The notes beneath the pieces are model-generated. The model saw nothing but the letters and a program-made list of their open reading frames with translations. It was not told the DNA's origin and made no database searches. Shown in pieces: positions 1 to 8,146 of a DNA stretch of 64,000 bases; the stretch's first letter is position 1; every line of letters starts with the position of its first letter. Source of the stretch: Ruegeria atlantica (lineage in GTDB: Bacteria > Pseudomonadota > Alphaproteobacteria > Rhodobacterales > Rhodobacteraceae); assembly GCF_013032455.1 (NCBI RefSeq), contig NZ_WQCF01000013.1:36330-100329 (forward strand), in the 5' to 3' direction. The translations under genes were made by a program, and so were the position numbers.

Positions 1-773
1 ATGCCCATCTTCTCTTCGATCTTGCCGACTGAGACGCCGTTGCGCTCACCCAAGCTGCCGTCTTCGTTGACGATGAACTTGGGCACGATGAACAGCGACA
101 CGCCCTTGATGCCTTCGGGGCCGCCGGGGATTTTAGCCAGCACCAAATGAATGATGTTGTCGGCCATGTCGTGATCGCCCGCCGAGATAAAGATCTTCTG
201 ACCGGAAATCTTATAGCTGCCGTCGCCCTGCGGTTCCGCCTTGGTGCGCATCAGGCCCAGATCGGTACCGCAATGCGGTTCGGTCAGGTTCATGGTGCCG
301 GTCCATTCACAGCTGACCATGTTCGGCAGGTACTTGTTCTTTTGCTCGTCCGACCCATGCGCCAGAATTGCCGAGGCCGCACCATGTGTCAGGCCCTGAT
401 ACATGGTGAAGGCCTGGTTTGCGCCCGAGAACATCTCGCCAACAGCCGTGCCAATGACGTAGGGCATGTTCTGGCCGCCATACTCTTCTGGCATGTCGAG
501 GCCGGTCCAGCCCCCTTCTTTCATCTGCTCGAAAGCTTCCTTGAATCCTGTGGGTGTGTAAACAATACCGTTTTCCAGACGGCACCCCTCGATGTCTCCG
601 ACCACGTTCAGCGGATGCAGAAGGTTGGTGGCAACCTTGCCAGCCTCTTCTAGAACGGCGCCGGTAAACTCGGCCTCCAGTTCGCTGTACCCCGGAATAT
701 CGGATTCCGAAATTTTCAGCACATCATGCAGAATGAACTGAGTGTCTTTGGTAGGCGCGTTGTAAACGGGCAT
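1..773 (-). CDS. Acyl-CoA dehydrogenase, N-terminal part (runs off the window)
   Basis: FAD-dependent acyl-CoA dehydrogenase; the first 257 codons are visible and the reading frame is open to the window edge. The protein starts [19 protein letters not shown], the extra N-terminal segment typical of the large (about 590 aa) dehydrogenases that include DmdC, the methylmercaptopropionyl-CoA dehydrogenase of DMSP breakdown. Around residues 157-171 the flavin/substrate loop reads [12 protein letters not shown]. The ATG at 773 follows AGGGAG at good spacing. It lies 46 bp behind a MerR gene on the same strand, so the two are probably one operon, likely for fatty or branched acyl-CoA oxidation. The family is clear; the substrate (DmdC or another acyl-CoA) cannot be decided from this part. 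Confidence 0.9.
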   Translation of the reverse strand, partial: MPVYNAPTKDTQFILHDVLKISESDIPGYSELEAEFTGAVLEEAGKVATNLLHPLNVVGDIEGCRLENGIVYTPTGFKEAFEQMKEGGWTGLDMPEEYGGQNMPYVIGTAVGEMFSGANQAFTMYQGLTHGAASAILAHGSDEQKNKYLPNMVSCEWTGTMNLTEPHCGTDLGLMRTKAEPQGDGSYKISGQKIFISAGDHDMADNIIHLVLAKIPGGPEGIKGVSLFIVPKFIVNEDGSLGERNGVSVGKIEEKMG

Positions 774-819
774 TTGAAGCTCCCTTAAATTCAGATGTCC
801 GGGGATTGGGCCGGCGGGA

Positions 820-1221
820 TTATTCGGCGGCCTTTTTCTCGTTTTTCATCGAGGCGATGACTTTTTCGCCCCAGCGCAACTGTTCTTTCAGATCGTCAAT
901 GGCCTGAGTTAGCTCCTCTCGGCGGGCTTCCATATCTCCCAGACGTTCGCGTGCGATTTCAATCGTGCGGGTCATCTGGGTCATTTGCTGGTCGCCTACG
1001 TGGTACAGATCCAGCAGCTGCCGGATTTCTTCCAAGCTAAAGCCGAAACGTTTACCGCGAAGGATCAATTTCAGTCGCGCCCGGTCACGTTTGGTGAACA
1101 GGCGTTTCTGGCCCTCGCGGATCGGAAACAAAAGTTCCTTGGCCTCGTAAAACCGCAATGTGCGTGGCGTGACTTCGTAGGTCTCGCACATTTCGCGTAT
1201 GGTCATCAGGTCTTCGGTCAT
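820..1221 (-). CDS. MerR family transcriptional regulator
   Basis: A 133-residue MerR-type activator/repressor. The N-terminal winged helix is visible ([21 protein letters not shown]), followed by the second helix pair ([19 protein letters not shown]) and a C-terminal coiled coil rich in E, R and L. It has no cysteine pattern for metal sensing, so it is unlikely to be a mercury or copper sensor. The frame extends upstream to a TTG at 1254 without a ribosome site; the ATG at 1221 is preferred. It sits directly upstream of the acyl-CoA dehydrogenase, a placement typical of LiuR/acyl-CoA-responsive MerR regulators. Palindromes of the type ACGT-N2-ACGT lie in its upstream region. The ligand is unknown. 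Confidence 0.88.
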   Translation of the reverse strand: MTEDLMTIREMCETYEVTPRTLRFYEAKELLFPIREGQKRLFTKRDRARLKLILRGKRFGFSLEEIRQLLDLYHVGDQQMTQMTRTIEIARERLGDMEARREELTQAIDDLKEQLRWGEKVIASMKNEKKAAE

Positions 1222-1294
1222 GGTTTCAGCACTCTCGTCACTGGCGTCTATCAAAGTCAGTTGCGCAGTCGATGCGCACGTTTCAACACGTAGA

Positions 1295-1308
1295 TGACGT
1301 TCACGTAA
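1295..1308. promoter_or_regulatory. Candidate MerR/LiuR-type operator
   Basis: TGACGTTCACGTAA is a near-perfect inverted repeat (ACGT-TC-ACGT core) located 73 bp upstream of the MerR start at 1221. LiuR-type MerR regulators of acyl-CoA catabolism are known to bind motifs with two ACGT cores two bases apart. Autoregulation is inferred. Confidence 0.5.
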
Positions 1309-1315
1309 TGCAAAC

Positions 1316-1343
1316 GCTACGTCACTTTGAAAGTTGACGTAGC
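1316..1343. promoter_or_regulatory. Long inverted repeat, candidate operator
   Basis: GCTACGTCA (1316-1324) is repeated in inverted form as TGACGTAGC (1335-1343) with a 10-bp centre that also nearly mirrors itself (CTTTG/CAAAG). It contains the same ACGT element as the neighbouring palindromes. The position between two MerR genes suggests a regulator binding site or a promoter spacer rather than a terminator, as no T run follows. Confidence 0.45.
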
Positions 1344-1383
1344 GCCCTCTCGCGTCAAGGTGCGGATTGCTCGAAAATTCGGG

Positions 1384-1395
1384 CGTTACGTAACG
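1384..1395. promoter_or_regulatory. Perfect 12-bp palindrome CGTTACGTAACG
   Basis: CGTTACGTAACG is self-complementary over 12 bp and carries an ACGT core, like the two repeats at 1295 and 1316. It lies in the 278-bp non-coding stretch between the two MerR genes. Probably a further binding site for one of them; function inferred. The rest of the stretch shows no gene. Confidence 0.4.
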
Positions 1396-1499
1396 GAATT
1401 TCGATGCAAGAGTGGGGTGTAGCAGAATAGGTACGGAGGGCAGAGCCCAGAGACCCGGCTAAATTCGAATACAGACAGAATGGATTAACGCTGATGGGG

Positions 1500-1868
1500 T
1501 CAGCCCAAAGATTTTGCCGTCTGGTCGCGCAGGCGCCGGAGCTCGTCCATCGCCTCATCCAACTGCTGCCGTTGTTTTTGCAGTTCCGGCAACTGCCGGT
1601 CGGCCAGTTTGATGAACTCGGCCATCTGGGCCTGATCGCCTTGATCTTCGTAGATCAACAGCCACTGGCGAATCTCTTCCAGCGAGAATCCAAACAGTCG
1701 TCCGCGCATGATCAATTTCATCCGTGCGCATTCACGCGGCCCATAGTGGCGGGTGCGGCCTTCACGCTCAGGCTGCAGCAGTTCGATATACTCGTAATAA
1801 CGCAGGGTGCGCTTGGTTACGCCGAACTCTTCGCACATCTCGTTTAATGACAAACGGTTGTCGGTCAT
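1500..1868 (-). CDS. MerR family transcriptional regulator (second copy)
   Basis: A 122-residue MerR protein: winged helix LSLNEMCEEFGVTKRTLRYYEYIELL, then [21 protein letters not shown] and a coiled-coil tail (ELQKQRQQLDEAMDELRRLR). It is clearly related to the MerR gene at 820-1221 (shared [24 protein letters not shown] block), so the pair is a likely tandem duplication. The frame runs open upstream to about 2006, but the ATG at 1868 has a strong GAGGAG site (GAGGAGACCGCAA-ATG) and matches the family N-terminus. It is divergent from the thioesterase pair starting at 1982 and may control it; the 113-bp gap would hold both promoters. Confidence 0.88.
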   Translation of the reverse strand: MTDNRLSLNEMCEEFGVTKRTLRYYEYIELLQPEREGRTRHYGPRECARMKLIMRGRLFGFSLEEIRQWLLIYEDQGDQAQMAEFIKLADRQLPELQKQRQQLDEAMDELRRLRDQTAKSLG

Positions 1869-1981
1869 TTGCGGTCTCCTCGATGGCAAATTAGGGCGTC
1901 GTTGCGGCAAGCGCAACAGGTGGGCTTGCTCTTTTGCGAAACGCGGGCTCATAAAGGATGAAACCGAAGGGACAGAAAGAC

Positions 1982-2401
1982 ATGGTCGACAAAGTTGCGA
2001 TAGCACGCCGCTTCATCGAAGCGATCCCCCACGCCAGGGCACTTGAGCTGGAGCTTACGACAATCGGCGATGGTGAGGCTGCAATAACAATGCCTTACAA
2101 CACTGAACTGGTTGGCGACCCCCGAACCGGTGTTATTCACGGAGGGGCAGTTTTCACCGCTCTGGATACCTGCTGTGGTGCGGCGGTCATGAGCCACCCG
2201 TCTGCCCCCGGCGGTACAGCGACCATCGACCTGCGGATCGACTATATGCGCGCGGCAACACCTGGGCAGAGCATCACCGCACGCGCGACCTGCTATCACA
2301 TCACCCGCAACGTTGCCTTCGTGCGGGCAACCGCGATGGATGAAGATCAGGACCTTCTGGTGGCAACCGCCTCGGGCGCATTCACTGTGGAGGGTCTGTA
2401 A
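1982..2401 (+). CDS. PaaI-type hotdog thioesterase
   Basis: A 139-residue acyl-CoA thioesterase of the 4-hydroxybenzoyl-CoA thioesterase/PaaI hotdog fold. The central helix motif is GVIHGGAVFTALDTCCGAAV (about residues 45-64), with HGG as the usual substrate-loop signature. An earlier ATG at 1958 has its purine stretch directly against the codon; the ATG at 1982 starts MVDKVAIARRFIEAIPHARA, which fits the family. Its stop overlaps the start of the next thioesterase (TAATG), so the two are co-translated. They probably hydrolyse acyl-CoA intermediates, perhaps tied to the MerR-controlled acyl-CoA dehydrogenase nearby. The substrate is not predictable. Confidence 0.9.
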   Translation: MVDKVAIARRFIEAIPHARALELELTTIGDGEAAITMPYNTELVGDPRTGVIHGGAVFTALDTCCGAAVMSHPSAPGGTATIDLRIDYMRAATPGQSITARATCYHITRNVAFVRATAMDEDQDLLVATASGAFTVEGL

Positions 2402-2919
2402 TGGCGCGTCCTCGTCCCGAACCCATGCAGGTCGTCAAACAGCGTCGCGATGCGGCCCTGAACGCGATTGTCGAGGGTGTTCCATACATCCGGTTCCTTA
2501 ACATCACCTTCGACCGTCGCGGGGATGAGCTGACCGGTGTGCTGAACTTTGATGACAAGCTGATCGGAAACCCTCTGCTTCCAGCGCTACACGGTGGGGT
2601 GACGGCGGCTTTTCTTGAAGTCACTGCTGTCATCACACTGAGTTGGGAGTATTTCTTTCCCCGTATCGAAAGCGGTGAAATAGATGCGGAAGAACTGATT
2701 AAGGCAGATGCGGTGAGATTTCCCAAGACTGTCGATTTCACTGTTGATTACCTGCGTTCAGGGTTGCCGCGTGATGCCTATGCCCGCGCCTTTGTCAGCC
2801 GGTCCGGTCGGCGGTATGCCTCGGTCCGGGTCGAGGCGTGGCAGGACAATCATGCCCGTCCGATTGCGCAGGCGACAGGGCATTTTCTGATGCCGCAAAA
2901 CAAGTCAGAGGCCGGGTAA
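2401..2919 (+). CDS. PaaI-type hotdog thioesterase, second subunit or paralogue
   Basis: A 172-residue hotdog-fold thioesterase. The central helix reads LLPALHGGVTAAFLEVTAV (about residues 58-76) and the C-terminal strands include VDFTVDYLRSGLPRDAYARA. It has a longer insert after the helix than its upstream partner. The ATG shares a base with the preceding TAA, so expression is coupled and a mixed hotdog assembly is possible. Six bases separate it from the MATE transporter, giving a three-gene operon. Function is inferred from the family only. Confidence 0.88.
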   Translation: MARPRPEPMQVVKQRRDAALNAIVEGVPYIRFLNITFDRRGDELTGVLNFDDKLIGNPLLPALHGGVTAAFLEVTAVITLSWEYFFPRIESGEIDAEELIKADAVRFPKTVDFTVDYLRSGLPRDAYARAFVSRSGRRYASVRVEAWQDNHARPIAQATGHFLMPQNKSEAG

Positions 2920-2925
2920 ATCAGT

Positions 2926-4242
2926 ATGGAAAACGCCTCGGCACCCCTCACACATAAACGGGTGTTGAAAATTGCGCTTCCGATCGTGCTGTCCAACGCC
3001 ACCGTACCTATCCTTGGGGCGGTTGATACCGGTGTGGTCGGGCAAATGGGGCAGGCGGCTCCTATTGGGGCCGTTGGCATGGGCGCTGTCATTCTGGCGA
3101 GTATCTATTGGATATTCGGTTTCCTGCGCATGGGCACCACTGGTCTGGCCGCGCAGGCGCGCGGGGCCGGGGACACGGCTGAGACCGGCGCGCTCCTGAT
3201 GCGTGGTCTACTGCTGGGTGGCGCGGCAGGGCTGTTCTTTATACTGACGCAGGTTTGGGTGTTTTGGGGTGCTTTTGCCTTGTCGCCTGCCAGCCCAGAG
3301 GTCGAAGCACTGACGCGGGACTACTTGCAAATCCGTATTTGGGGGGCGCCTGCTACGATTGCGCTTTACGCCGTGACAGGCTGGCTGATCGCGATCGAGC
3401 GAACCCGTGGTGTATTCGTTCTGCAAGTCTGGATGAATGGGCTGAATATCGTTCTGGACCTATGGTTTGTTCTTGGCCTTGGTTGGGGGGTAGAAGGCGT
3501 CGCCATTGCCACACTTATTGCTGAATGGACCGGGCTTGCGCTGGGCCTATGGCTTTGCCGCAATGCATTCGGTGGGAGGCAGTGGCGGGACTGGCCACGG
3601 ATATTCGACCCGGCGCGATTGCGCCGGATGATGCAGGTGAACGGGGATATCATGATCCGTTCGGTTCTGCTGACAGGCTCGTTTGCCACGTTTCTGTTCG
3701 TGGGCTCCGATCTGGGGGACGTGAACCTAGCCGCCAATCAGGTGCTGCTGCAATTCCTTGAGATTACCGCCTTTGCCTTGGACGGTTTTGCCTTTTCTGC
3801 CGAGGCGCTGGTGGGCAGCGCTGTAGGTGCGCGGGATCGATATCAGGTGCGGCGCGCGTCGATCATGGCATCTCAATGGGGCGTAGGGGGCGCGTTTCTT
3901 CTGGGCGTCGTGTTCTACTTTGCCGGACCAGCATTGATCGATCTGATGTCTACCTCGCCCGAAGTGCGGATCGCAGCACGAGAGTATTTGATCTGGGCCG
4001 CGCTGGCCCCGGCGATTGGTGTGGCCAGCTGGATGTTCGACGGTATCTACATCGGCGCCACTTGGACCAGCGCCATGCGCAATGCGATGGTCCAGTCGGT
4101 TGCGATCTACGTGGTGGCGCTGTTCATTCTAGTGCCGACGTTGGGCAATCACGGCCTGTGGGCCGCGCTGATGGTTTTGAACATCTCGCGCGGCGTCACC
4201 ATGGGCTGGCGTTATCCCAAGCTTGAGGCGCAGGTAGCCTAA
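2926..4242 (+). CDS. MATE family multidrug/toxin efflux protein (DinF-like)
   Basis: A 438-residue inner-membrane protein with about twelve hydrophobic segments in the two MATE halves (residues about 10-215 and 235-430). MATE proteins export organic cations or other small molecules in exchange for Na+ or H+. The N-terminal MATE signature is visible in LPIVLSNATVPILGAVDTGVVG, and the second half begins at MIRSVLLTGSFATFLFVG. It is the last gene of the thioesterase operon and its stop codon overlaps the convergent arsC-like gene by 4 bp, leaving no room for a separate terminator. The DinF branch is most likely; the substrate is unknown. Confidence 0.92.
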   Translation: MENASAPLTHKRVLKIALPIVLSNATVPILGAVDTGVVGQMGQAAPIGAVGMGAVILASIYWIFGFLRMGTTGLAAQARGAGDTAETGALLMRGLLLGGAAGLFFILTQVWVFWGAFALSPASPEVEALTRDYLQIRIWGAPATIALYAVTGWLIAIERTRGVFVLQVWMNGLNIVLDLWFVLGLGWGVEGVAIATLIAEWTGLALGLWLCRNAFGGRQWRDWPRIFDPARLRRMMQVNGDIMIRSVLLTGSFATFLFVGSDLGDVNLAANQVLLQFLEITAFALDGFAFSAEALVGSAVGARDRYQVRRASIMASQWGVGGAFLLGVVFYFAGPALIDLMSTSPEVRIAAREYLIWAALAPAIGVASWMFDGIYIGATWTSAMRNAMVQSVAIYVVALFILVPTLGNHGLWAALMVLNISRGVTMGWRYPKLEAQVA

Positions 4243-4580
4243 AGCAGCGCCAACAGATTCTCGGGTGGGCGTCCGATAGCCGCCTTGTCACCCCCAATGG
4301 CTAGGGGGCGTTCGATCAGGATCGGGTTCTTGGCCATAGCGGCGATCAGGTCATCGCCGGGGGTCGTTTTGGTCAGACCCAGTTCCTTGAACTGCTTCTC
4401 GCCAGTACGCATCATGGCGATGGGTTCGATGCCCAGCATGCCGAGAACGGCACGGATTTCTTCGGCCGTTGGTGCGTCTTCCAAGTATTTGCGAACCTCG
4501 ATCTGGGCGCCTTTTTCTTCCAGCAGCGCGAGCCCGGCGCGGGATTTCGAACAGCGCGGGTTGTGCCAATACTTGATCAC
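4239..4580 (-). CDS. arsC: ArsC/Spx-fold arsenate reductase family protein
   Basis: A 113-residue thioredoxin-fold protein of the glutaredoxin-dependent arsenate reductase family. The active-site segment is [12 protein letters not shown] (Cys about residue 10), with [23 protein letters not shown] at the end as in ArsC/YfgD. A frame extending to a TTG at 4586 is possible, but AAGGA is six bases before a GTG at 4580, whose GTGA overlaps the stop of pyrD; that start is chosen. There is no arsB or arsR nearby, so it may be a general YfgD-type reductase rather than a resistance gene. It is the last gene of the DUF952-DUF1330-pyrD operon. Confidence 0.87.
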   Translation of the reverse strand: MIKYWHNPRCSKSRAGLALLEEKGAQIEVRKYLEDAPTAEEIRAVLGMLGIEPIAMMRTGEKQFKELGLTKTTPGDDLIAAMAKNPILIERPLAIGGDKAAIGRPPENLLALL

Positions 4581-5635
4581 AGCCAATCCTTTCGTTTGCT
4601 TCCAATGGCTTGCGCGACCGAGTTGAACCCATCCCGCGCCAGCAATTCATCCAGACCTTTGGCAATTTCCGCCACCAGAGAAATGCCGCCATAGACGAGC
4701 GCCGTATAAAGCTGAACGGCGGATGCCCCTGCACAGATTTTGGCATAGGCCTGCTCAGCGCTGCTGATACCGCCGACTCCGATCAGAGGGATATTTCCTT
4801 CGGTCAGTTGGCTCAGACGCGCCACAACACGGGTTGATTTCTCGAACAGCGGCGCTCCTGACAAGCCACCCGTTTCGTCCTTGTGACTGCTGCGTAACCC
4901 GTCGCGGGATAGGGTTGTGTTGGTGGCGATCACTGCATCAACGCCAGTCTCTTGCGCCACATCGGCGATGTCCTGCAGCTCGGCTTCGGTCAGGTCGGGG
5001 GCGATTTTCAGGAAAATCGGAATCGGACGCGTCAATTCATTGCGTGCTTCGATCACACCACCAAGCAGAGCGCTCAGCGCGGCCTTGCCCTGTAAATCCC
5101 GCAGCTTTTCGGTGTTGGGCGAGGAAACATTGACCGTGGCGAAATCCAGATGCGCTGCGCAGTGCGTCAGTACCTTGGCGAAATCTCCAGAGCGATCATC
5201 ACTGTCCTTGTTTGCTCCGAGGTTCAGGCCGATCACGGCGTTTTTGGGCCGGTCGGCCAGACGGCGGGCCATGGCCTCCATGCCTTCGTTGTTGAAGCCA
5301 AAGCGGTTGATTGCGGCCTTGTCCTCGGTCAGGCGGAACAAGCGAGGCTTGGGGTTGCCGGGCTGCGGGCGCGGGGTGACGGCGCCAACTTCGACAAAGC
5401 CAGAGCCGGTGCGCGACAGCGGTGTCAGGACTTCTCCGTTCTTGTCAAACCCTGCAGCCAGCCCGACCGGGTTGGGCAGGTCAATTCCAGCCACCTGTGT
5501 CTTTAGTCGAGGCGACGTCACCGGCCCCGGCATTGGGGCCAGACCGGCCTTCAACGCCTTGATCGACATGCCGTGGGCGGTTTCAGGATCCATCTTGTGC
5601 AGGATGGCAAGCCCAAGTTTTTCAGTCAGTTTCAT
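4577..5635 (-). CDS. pyrD: Dihydroorotate dehydrogenase (quinone), class 2
   Basis: This 352-residue FMN enzyme oxidises dihydroorotate to orotate in pyrimidine synthesis and passes electrons to membrane quinone. Class 2 features are present: the N-terminal membrane-associating helices ([22 protein letters not shown]), [33 protein letters not shown] and the catalytic serine loop [16 protein letters not shown] (about residues 170-185). The C-terminal FMN phosphate site is [20 protein letters not shown]. Length is normal. It overlaps its upstream neighbour DUF1330 by 4 bp and the downstream arsC-like gene by 4 bp. Confidence 0.97.
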   Translation of the reverse strand: MKLTEKLGLAILHKMDPETAHGMSIKALKAGLAPMPGPVTSPRLKTQVAGIDLPNPVGLAAGFDKNGEVLTPLSRTGSGFVEVGAVTPRPQPGNPKPRLFRLTEDKAAINRFGFNNEGMEAMARRLADRPKNAVIGLNLGANKDSDDRSGDFAKVLTHCAAHLDFATVNVSSPNTEKLRDLQGKAALSALLGGVIEARNELTRPIPIFLKIAPDLTEAELQDIADVAQETGVDAVIATNTTLSRDGLRSSHKDETGGLSGAPLFEKSTRVVARLSQLTEGNIPLIGVGGISSAEQAYAKICAGASAVQLYTALVYGGISLVAEIAKGLDELLARDGFNSVAQAIGSKRKDWL

Positions 5636-6063
5636 CCGAAAGCCTCTCCGCTTTTGGTTGGTGTGCAGCGGATCAGGCGCGAGGTTTCAACCGCCGCCTG
5701 CCGGTGAATAACCGCAGCTTGATAGGCCGGGTCCGTCACCATTTCCAAGAATGCATGTGCGGTTGGATAACGGGCGACGAAAACCTCATCCCAGTCCTCA
5801 TTCTGCGGGCCAATCAGTGTGGTCTGATACGCACCGCGCCACAGGATCGATGCGCCCAGCCGTGCGATGATCGGCGCCGTTTCTGCGCCGTAGTTGCGAT
5901 ACGCTTGCGCACCGGTCAGGCCCGCCCCGGCCAGTTCATGATCTGCGGGGTATTTAGCCTTGGCACGAAATTTCACCAGATTCAGCATTTCGATTGGGTG
6001 ATCACGGTCCAGCGCCTTGAACGCTTCAAACTGGGTGCGCTCGGGGTCGACGAATGCGGTCAT
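5632..6063 (-). CDS. DUF1330 family protein
   Basis: A 143-residue soluble protein with the dimeric alpha/beta ferredoxin-like fold of DUF1330 ([18 protein letters not shown]; later [25 protein letters not shown], about residues 95-119). Biochemical function of the family is not known. It sits between DUF952 and pyrD, with ATGA overlaps on both sides, so the four genes are co-translated. The neighbourhood gives no clear role; a link to pyrimidine metabolism would be speculation. Confidence 0.85.
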   Translation of the reverse strand: MTAFVDPERTQFEAFKALDRDHPIEMLNLVKFRAKAKYPADHELAGAGLTGAQAYRNYGAETAPIIARLGASILWRGAYQTTLIGPQNEDWDEVFVARYPTAHAFLEMVTDPAYQAAVIHRQAAVETSRLIRCTPTKSGEAFG

Positions 6064-6398
6064 TCTATTTCCTCGGGAAACTTGTGCGCCACACCGTCAA
6101 AGGGCAAGGGGAGGGACCATACCACATCGGTCATGCGGATCTGACGATAGAGATGGGGGAACAGGGCTCCACCGCGCGAAACCTCCCATTTCAGATCATC
6201 GCCCATAGCTTCGGTGTCGCAGGCCAGCAGGATCAGCCCTTCGACCCCGGCAAAGTGTTTGGCTGCAGTCTCGGTCGCTTGTTCGGCGGTCGAGAAATGA
6301 ACATAGCCGTCGGAAACATCAATCGGGGCACCGTCAGAAGCACCCTGATCCTGTAGCGCGGCCCACTCATTGGCTCGGAAAATCTTGTAAATCAGCAT
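6060..6398 (-). CDS. DUF952 family protein
   Basis: A 112-residue protein matching DUF952: N-terminal LIYKIFRANEWAAL, the conserved DGYVHFSTAEQATETAAKHFAG block (about residues 31-52), the middle LKWEVSRGGALFPHLY, and a C-terminal WSLPLPFDG. The conserved HFS and FPHLY histidines look like a small active site; some literature relates the fold to ADP-ribosyl-transfer domains, which is only a family-level idea. First gene of the four-gene pyrD operon. The nearest upstream gene is divergent (5'-nucleotidase), so the promoter must lie in 6399-6507. Confidence 0.85.
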   Translation of the reverse strand: MLIYKIFRANEWAALQDQGASDGAPIDVSDGYVHFSTAEQATETAAKHFAGVEGLILLACDTEAMGDDLKWEVSRGGALFPHLYRQIRMTDVVWSLPLPFDGVAHKFPEEIE

Positions 6399-6507
6399 AA
6401 GGCTCTGATGCCCCGCGTGACGGGTAGAATCAAGACGGATTTCCCCCTTTGACTCTTCCTGTTGGCGAGCGCACCATCACACCAATCAAATAAAAGGGAG
6501 TATAAAG

Positions 6508-8085
6508 ATGTTGACCCGTTTTCTGGCGTCAGCGGCGGTGCTGGGCCTGACCGCCGGTATAGCTAGCGCCGAATATAAGCTGACCATTTTGCACACAAAT
6601 GATTTCCACGCGCGTTTTGAGCCGATTAACAAATACGACAGCGCCTGTGACGAGGAAGATCAGGCCGAAGGTAAATGTTTCGGCGGATCGGCCCGTCTTG
6701 TTACAGCAGTGAACGAGGCGCGGGAGCGGTCGGAAAATTCGATTCTTGTGGATGGCGGGGATCAGTTTCAGGGCTCGCTGTTTTACACTTACTACAAGGG
6801 CAAGGTCGCAGCCGAGTTCATGAATAAGCTGGGTTATGACGCGATGACTGTGGGCAACCACGAATTCGACGACGGCCCCGAAGTGCTGCGCGGCTTTATC
6901 GACTCGGTCGATTTTCCGGTACTGATGTCGAACGCGGATATCCGCGACGAAGAACTGCTGACCGACAAGATCAAGAAATCGACCGTCATTGAAGTGGGTG
7001 GGGAACAGATCGGCCTGATCGGCCTGACGCCCGAAGATACGCATGATCTTGCCTCGCCGGGCCCCAATATCACCTTCTCTGACCCGGTTCCGGCAGTACA
7101 GGCCGAGGTTGACAGGTTAGCGGCAGAGGGCGTGAACAAAATCATCGTACTTAGCCATTCAGGCTATGGTGTCGATCAGCGCGTGGCGCAGGAAACCAAT
7201 GGTGTAGACGTGATCGTTGGCGGCCATTCGAACACTTACCTGTCGAATGTTTCCGACAAGGCTGCAGGTCCATACCCGACCGTGGTCAATGGTGTTCAGA
7301 TCGTGCAAGCCTATGCTTATGGCAAGTTTTTAGGGGAGTTGAACGTTACCTTTGACGATGAGGGAAATGTCGTCGAAGCGGTAGGCGAGCCGCTGATCAT
7401 GGACAATACCGTGACCGAGGATCAGGCTGCCTTGGATCGTATCGCGGAACTGGCCGTACCGTTAGAGGAAATCCGTAACAAGGTGGTGGCGAGCGCGGCT
7501 GACGCAATCGAAGGAGACCGCTCGGTCTGCAGGATGCAGGAATGCGAAATGGGCAATCTGGTCGCCGATGCCATGTTGGCGCGGGTTGCAGATCAGGGTG
7601 TTCAAATCGCCATCGCAAACTCGGGTGGATTGCGTGCCTCGATTGATCCGGGCGACGTCACTATGGGTGAGGTGCTGACGGTGCTTCCTTTCCAGAACAC
7701 GCTGTCGACCTTTGAGATTAGCGGTCAAGGCGTGATCGACGCGCTTGAAAACGGTGTCAGTCAGGTCGAAGATGTGAAGGGTCGGTTCCCGCAGATCGCA
7801 GGGCTGACCTTCACTTGGGACCCATCCATTTCACCGAATGAAGGGCGCGTCACCGAGGTCATGGTTGCCGATGGAGATGGATTTGTTCCGATCGACCGGG
7901 CAGCGACCTATCTGGTGGTGACCAACAACTATGTCCGCAATGGCGGCGACGGGTACAGCATGTTCGAAGGTGACGACAAAAATGCCTATGACTTCGGACC
8001 AGATTTGGCTGATGTGACGGCGGAATACCTGGCTGAAAATGCACCGTATCAACCATATCTGGATGGCCGTATTAAGCAGAAATGA
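6508..8085 (+). CDS. Periplasmic 5'-nucleotidase / UDP-sugar hydrolase family metallophosphatase
   Basis: A 525-residue exported enzyme that hydrolyses nucleotides or related phosphoesters in the periplasm. A Sec signal peptide ends at about residue 21 (ASA). The calcineurin-like domain shows ILHTNDFHARFEP, GGDQFQGS, VGNHEFDDG, VLSHSGYG and VGGHSNTYL, the metal ligands of the two-metal site. The C-terminal 5_nucleotid_C domain has NLVADAML, ANSGGLRASIDPGD and NNYVRNGGDGYSMF (substrate base stacking). AAGGGAG lies about 9 bases before the ATG. It is monocistronic and ends at the terminator at 8107. It could serve phosphate or purine salvage. Confidence 0.95.
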   Translation: MLTRFLASAAVLGLTAGIASAEYKLTILHTNDFHARFEPINKYDSACDEEDQAEGKCFGGSARLVTAVNEARERSENSILVDGGDQFQGSLFYTYYKGKVAAEFMNKLGYDAMTVGNHEFDDGPEVLRGFIDSVDFPVLMSNADIRDEELLTDKIKKSTVIEVGGEQIGLIGLTPEDTHDLASPGPNITFSDPVPAVQAEVDRLAAEGVNKIIVLSHSGYGVDQRVAQETNGVDVIVGGHSNTYLSNVSDKAAGPYPTVVNGVQIVQAYAYGKFLGELNVTFDDEGNVVEAVGEPLIMDNTVTEDQAALDRIAELAVPLEEIRNKVVASAADAIEGDRSVCRMQECEMGNLVADAMLARVADQGVQIAIANSGGLRASIDPGDVTMGEVLTVLPFQNTLSTFEISGQGVIDALENGVSQVEDVKGRFPQIAGLTFTWDPSISPNEGRVTEVMVADGDGFVPIDRAATYLVVTNNYVRNGGDGYSMFEGDDKNAYDFGPDLADVTAEYLAENAPYQPYLDGRIKQK

Positions 8086-8106
8086 ATCTGCTAGGTCAGA
8101 AAGTAA

Positions 8107-8141
8107 AAAGGCCGCATCATGTGATGCGGCCTTTGTTTTTT
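8107..8141. terminator. Rho-independent terminator, probably bidirectional
   Basis: A 13-bp stem AAAGGCCGCATCA / TGATGCGGCCTTT (8107-8119 and 8122-8134) with a tiny loop is followed by GTTTTTTC; A-rich sequence precedes it, so it can work for both the nucleotidase and the convergent sulfotransferase gene (the stop of which is at 8147). Confidence 0.9.
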
Positions 8142-8146
8142 CTGGG

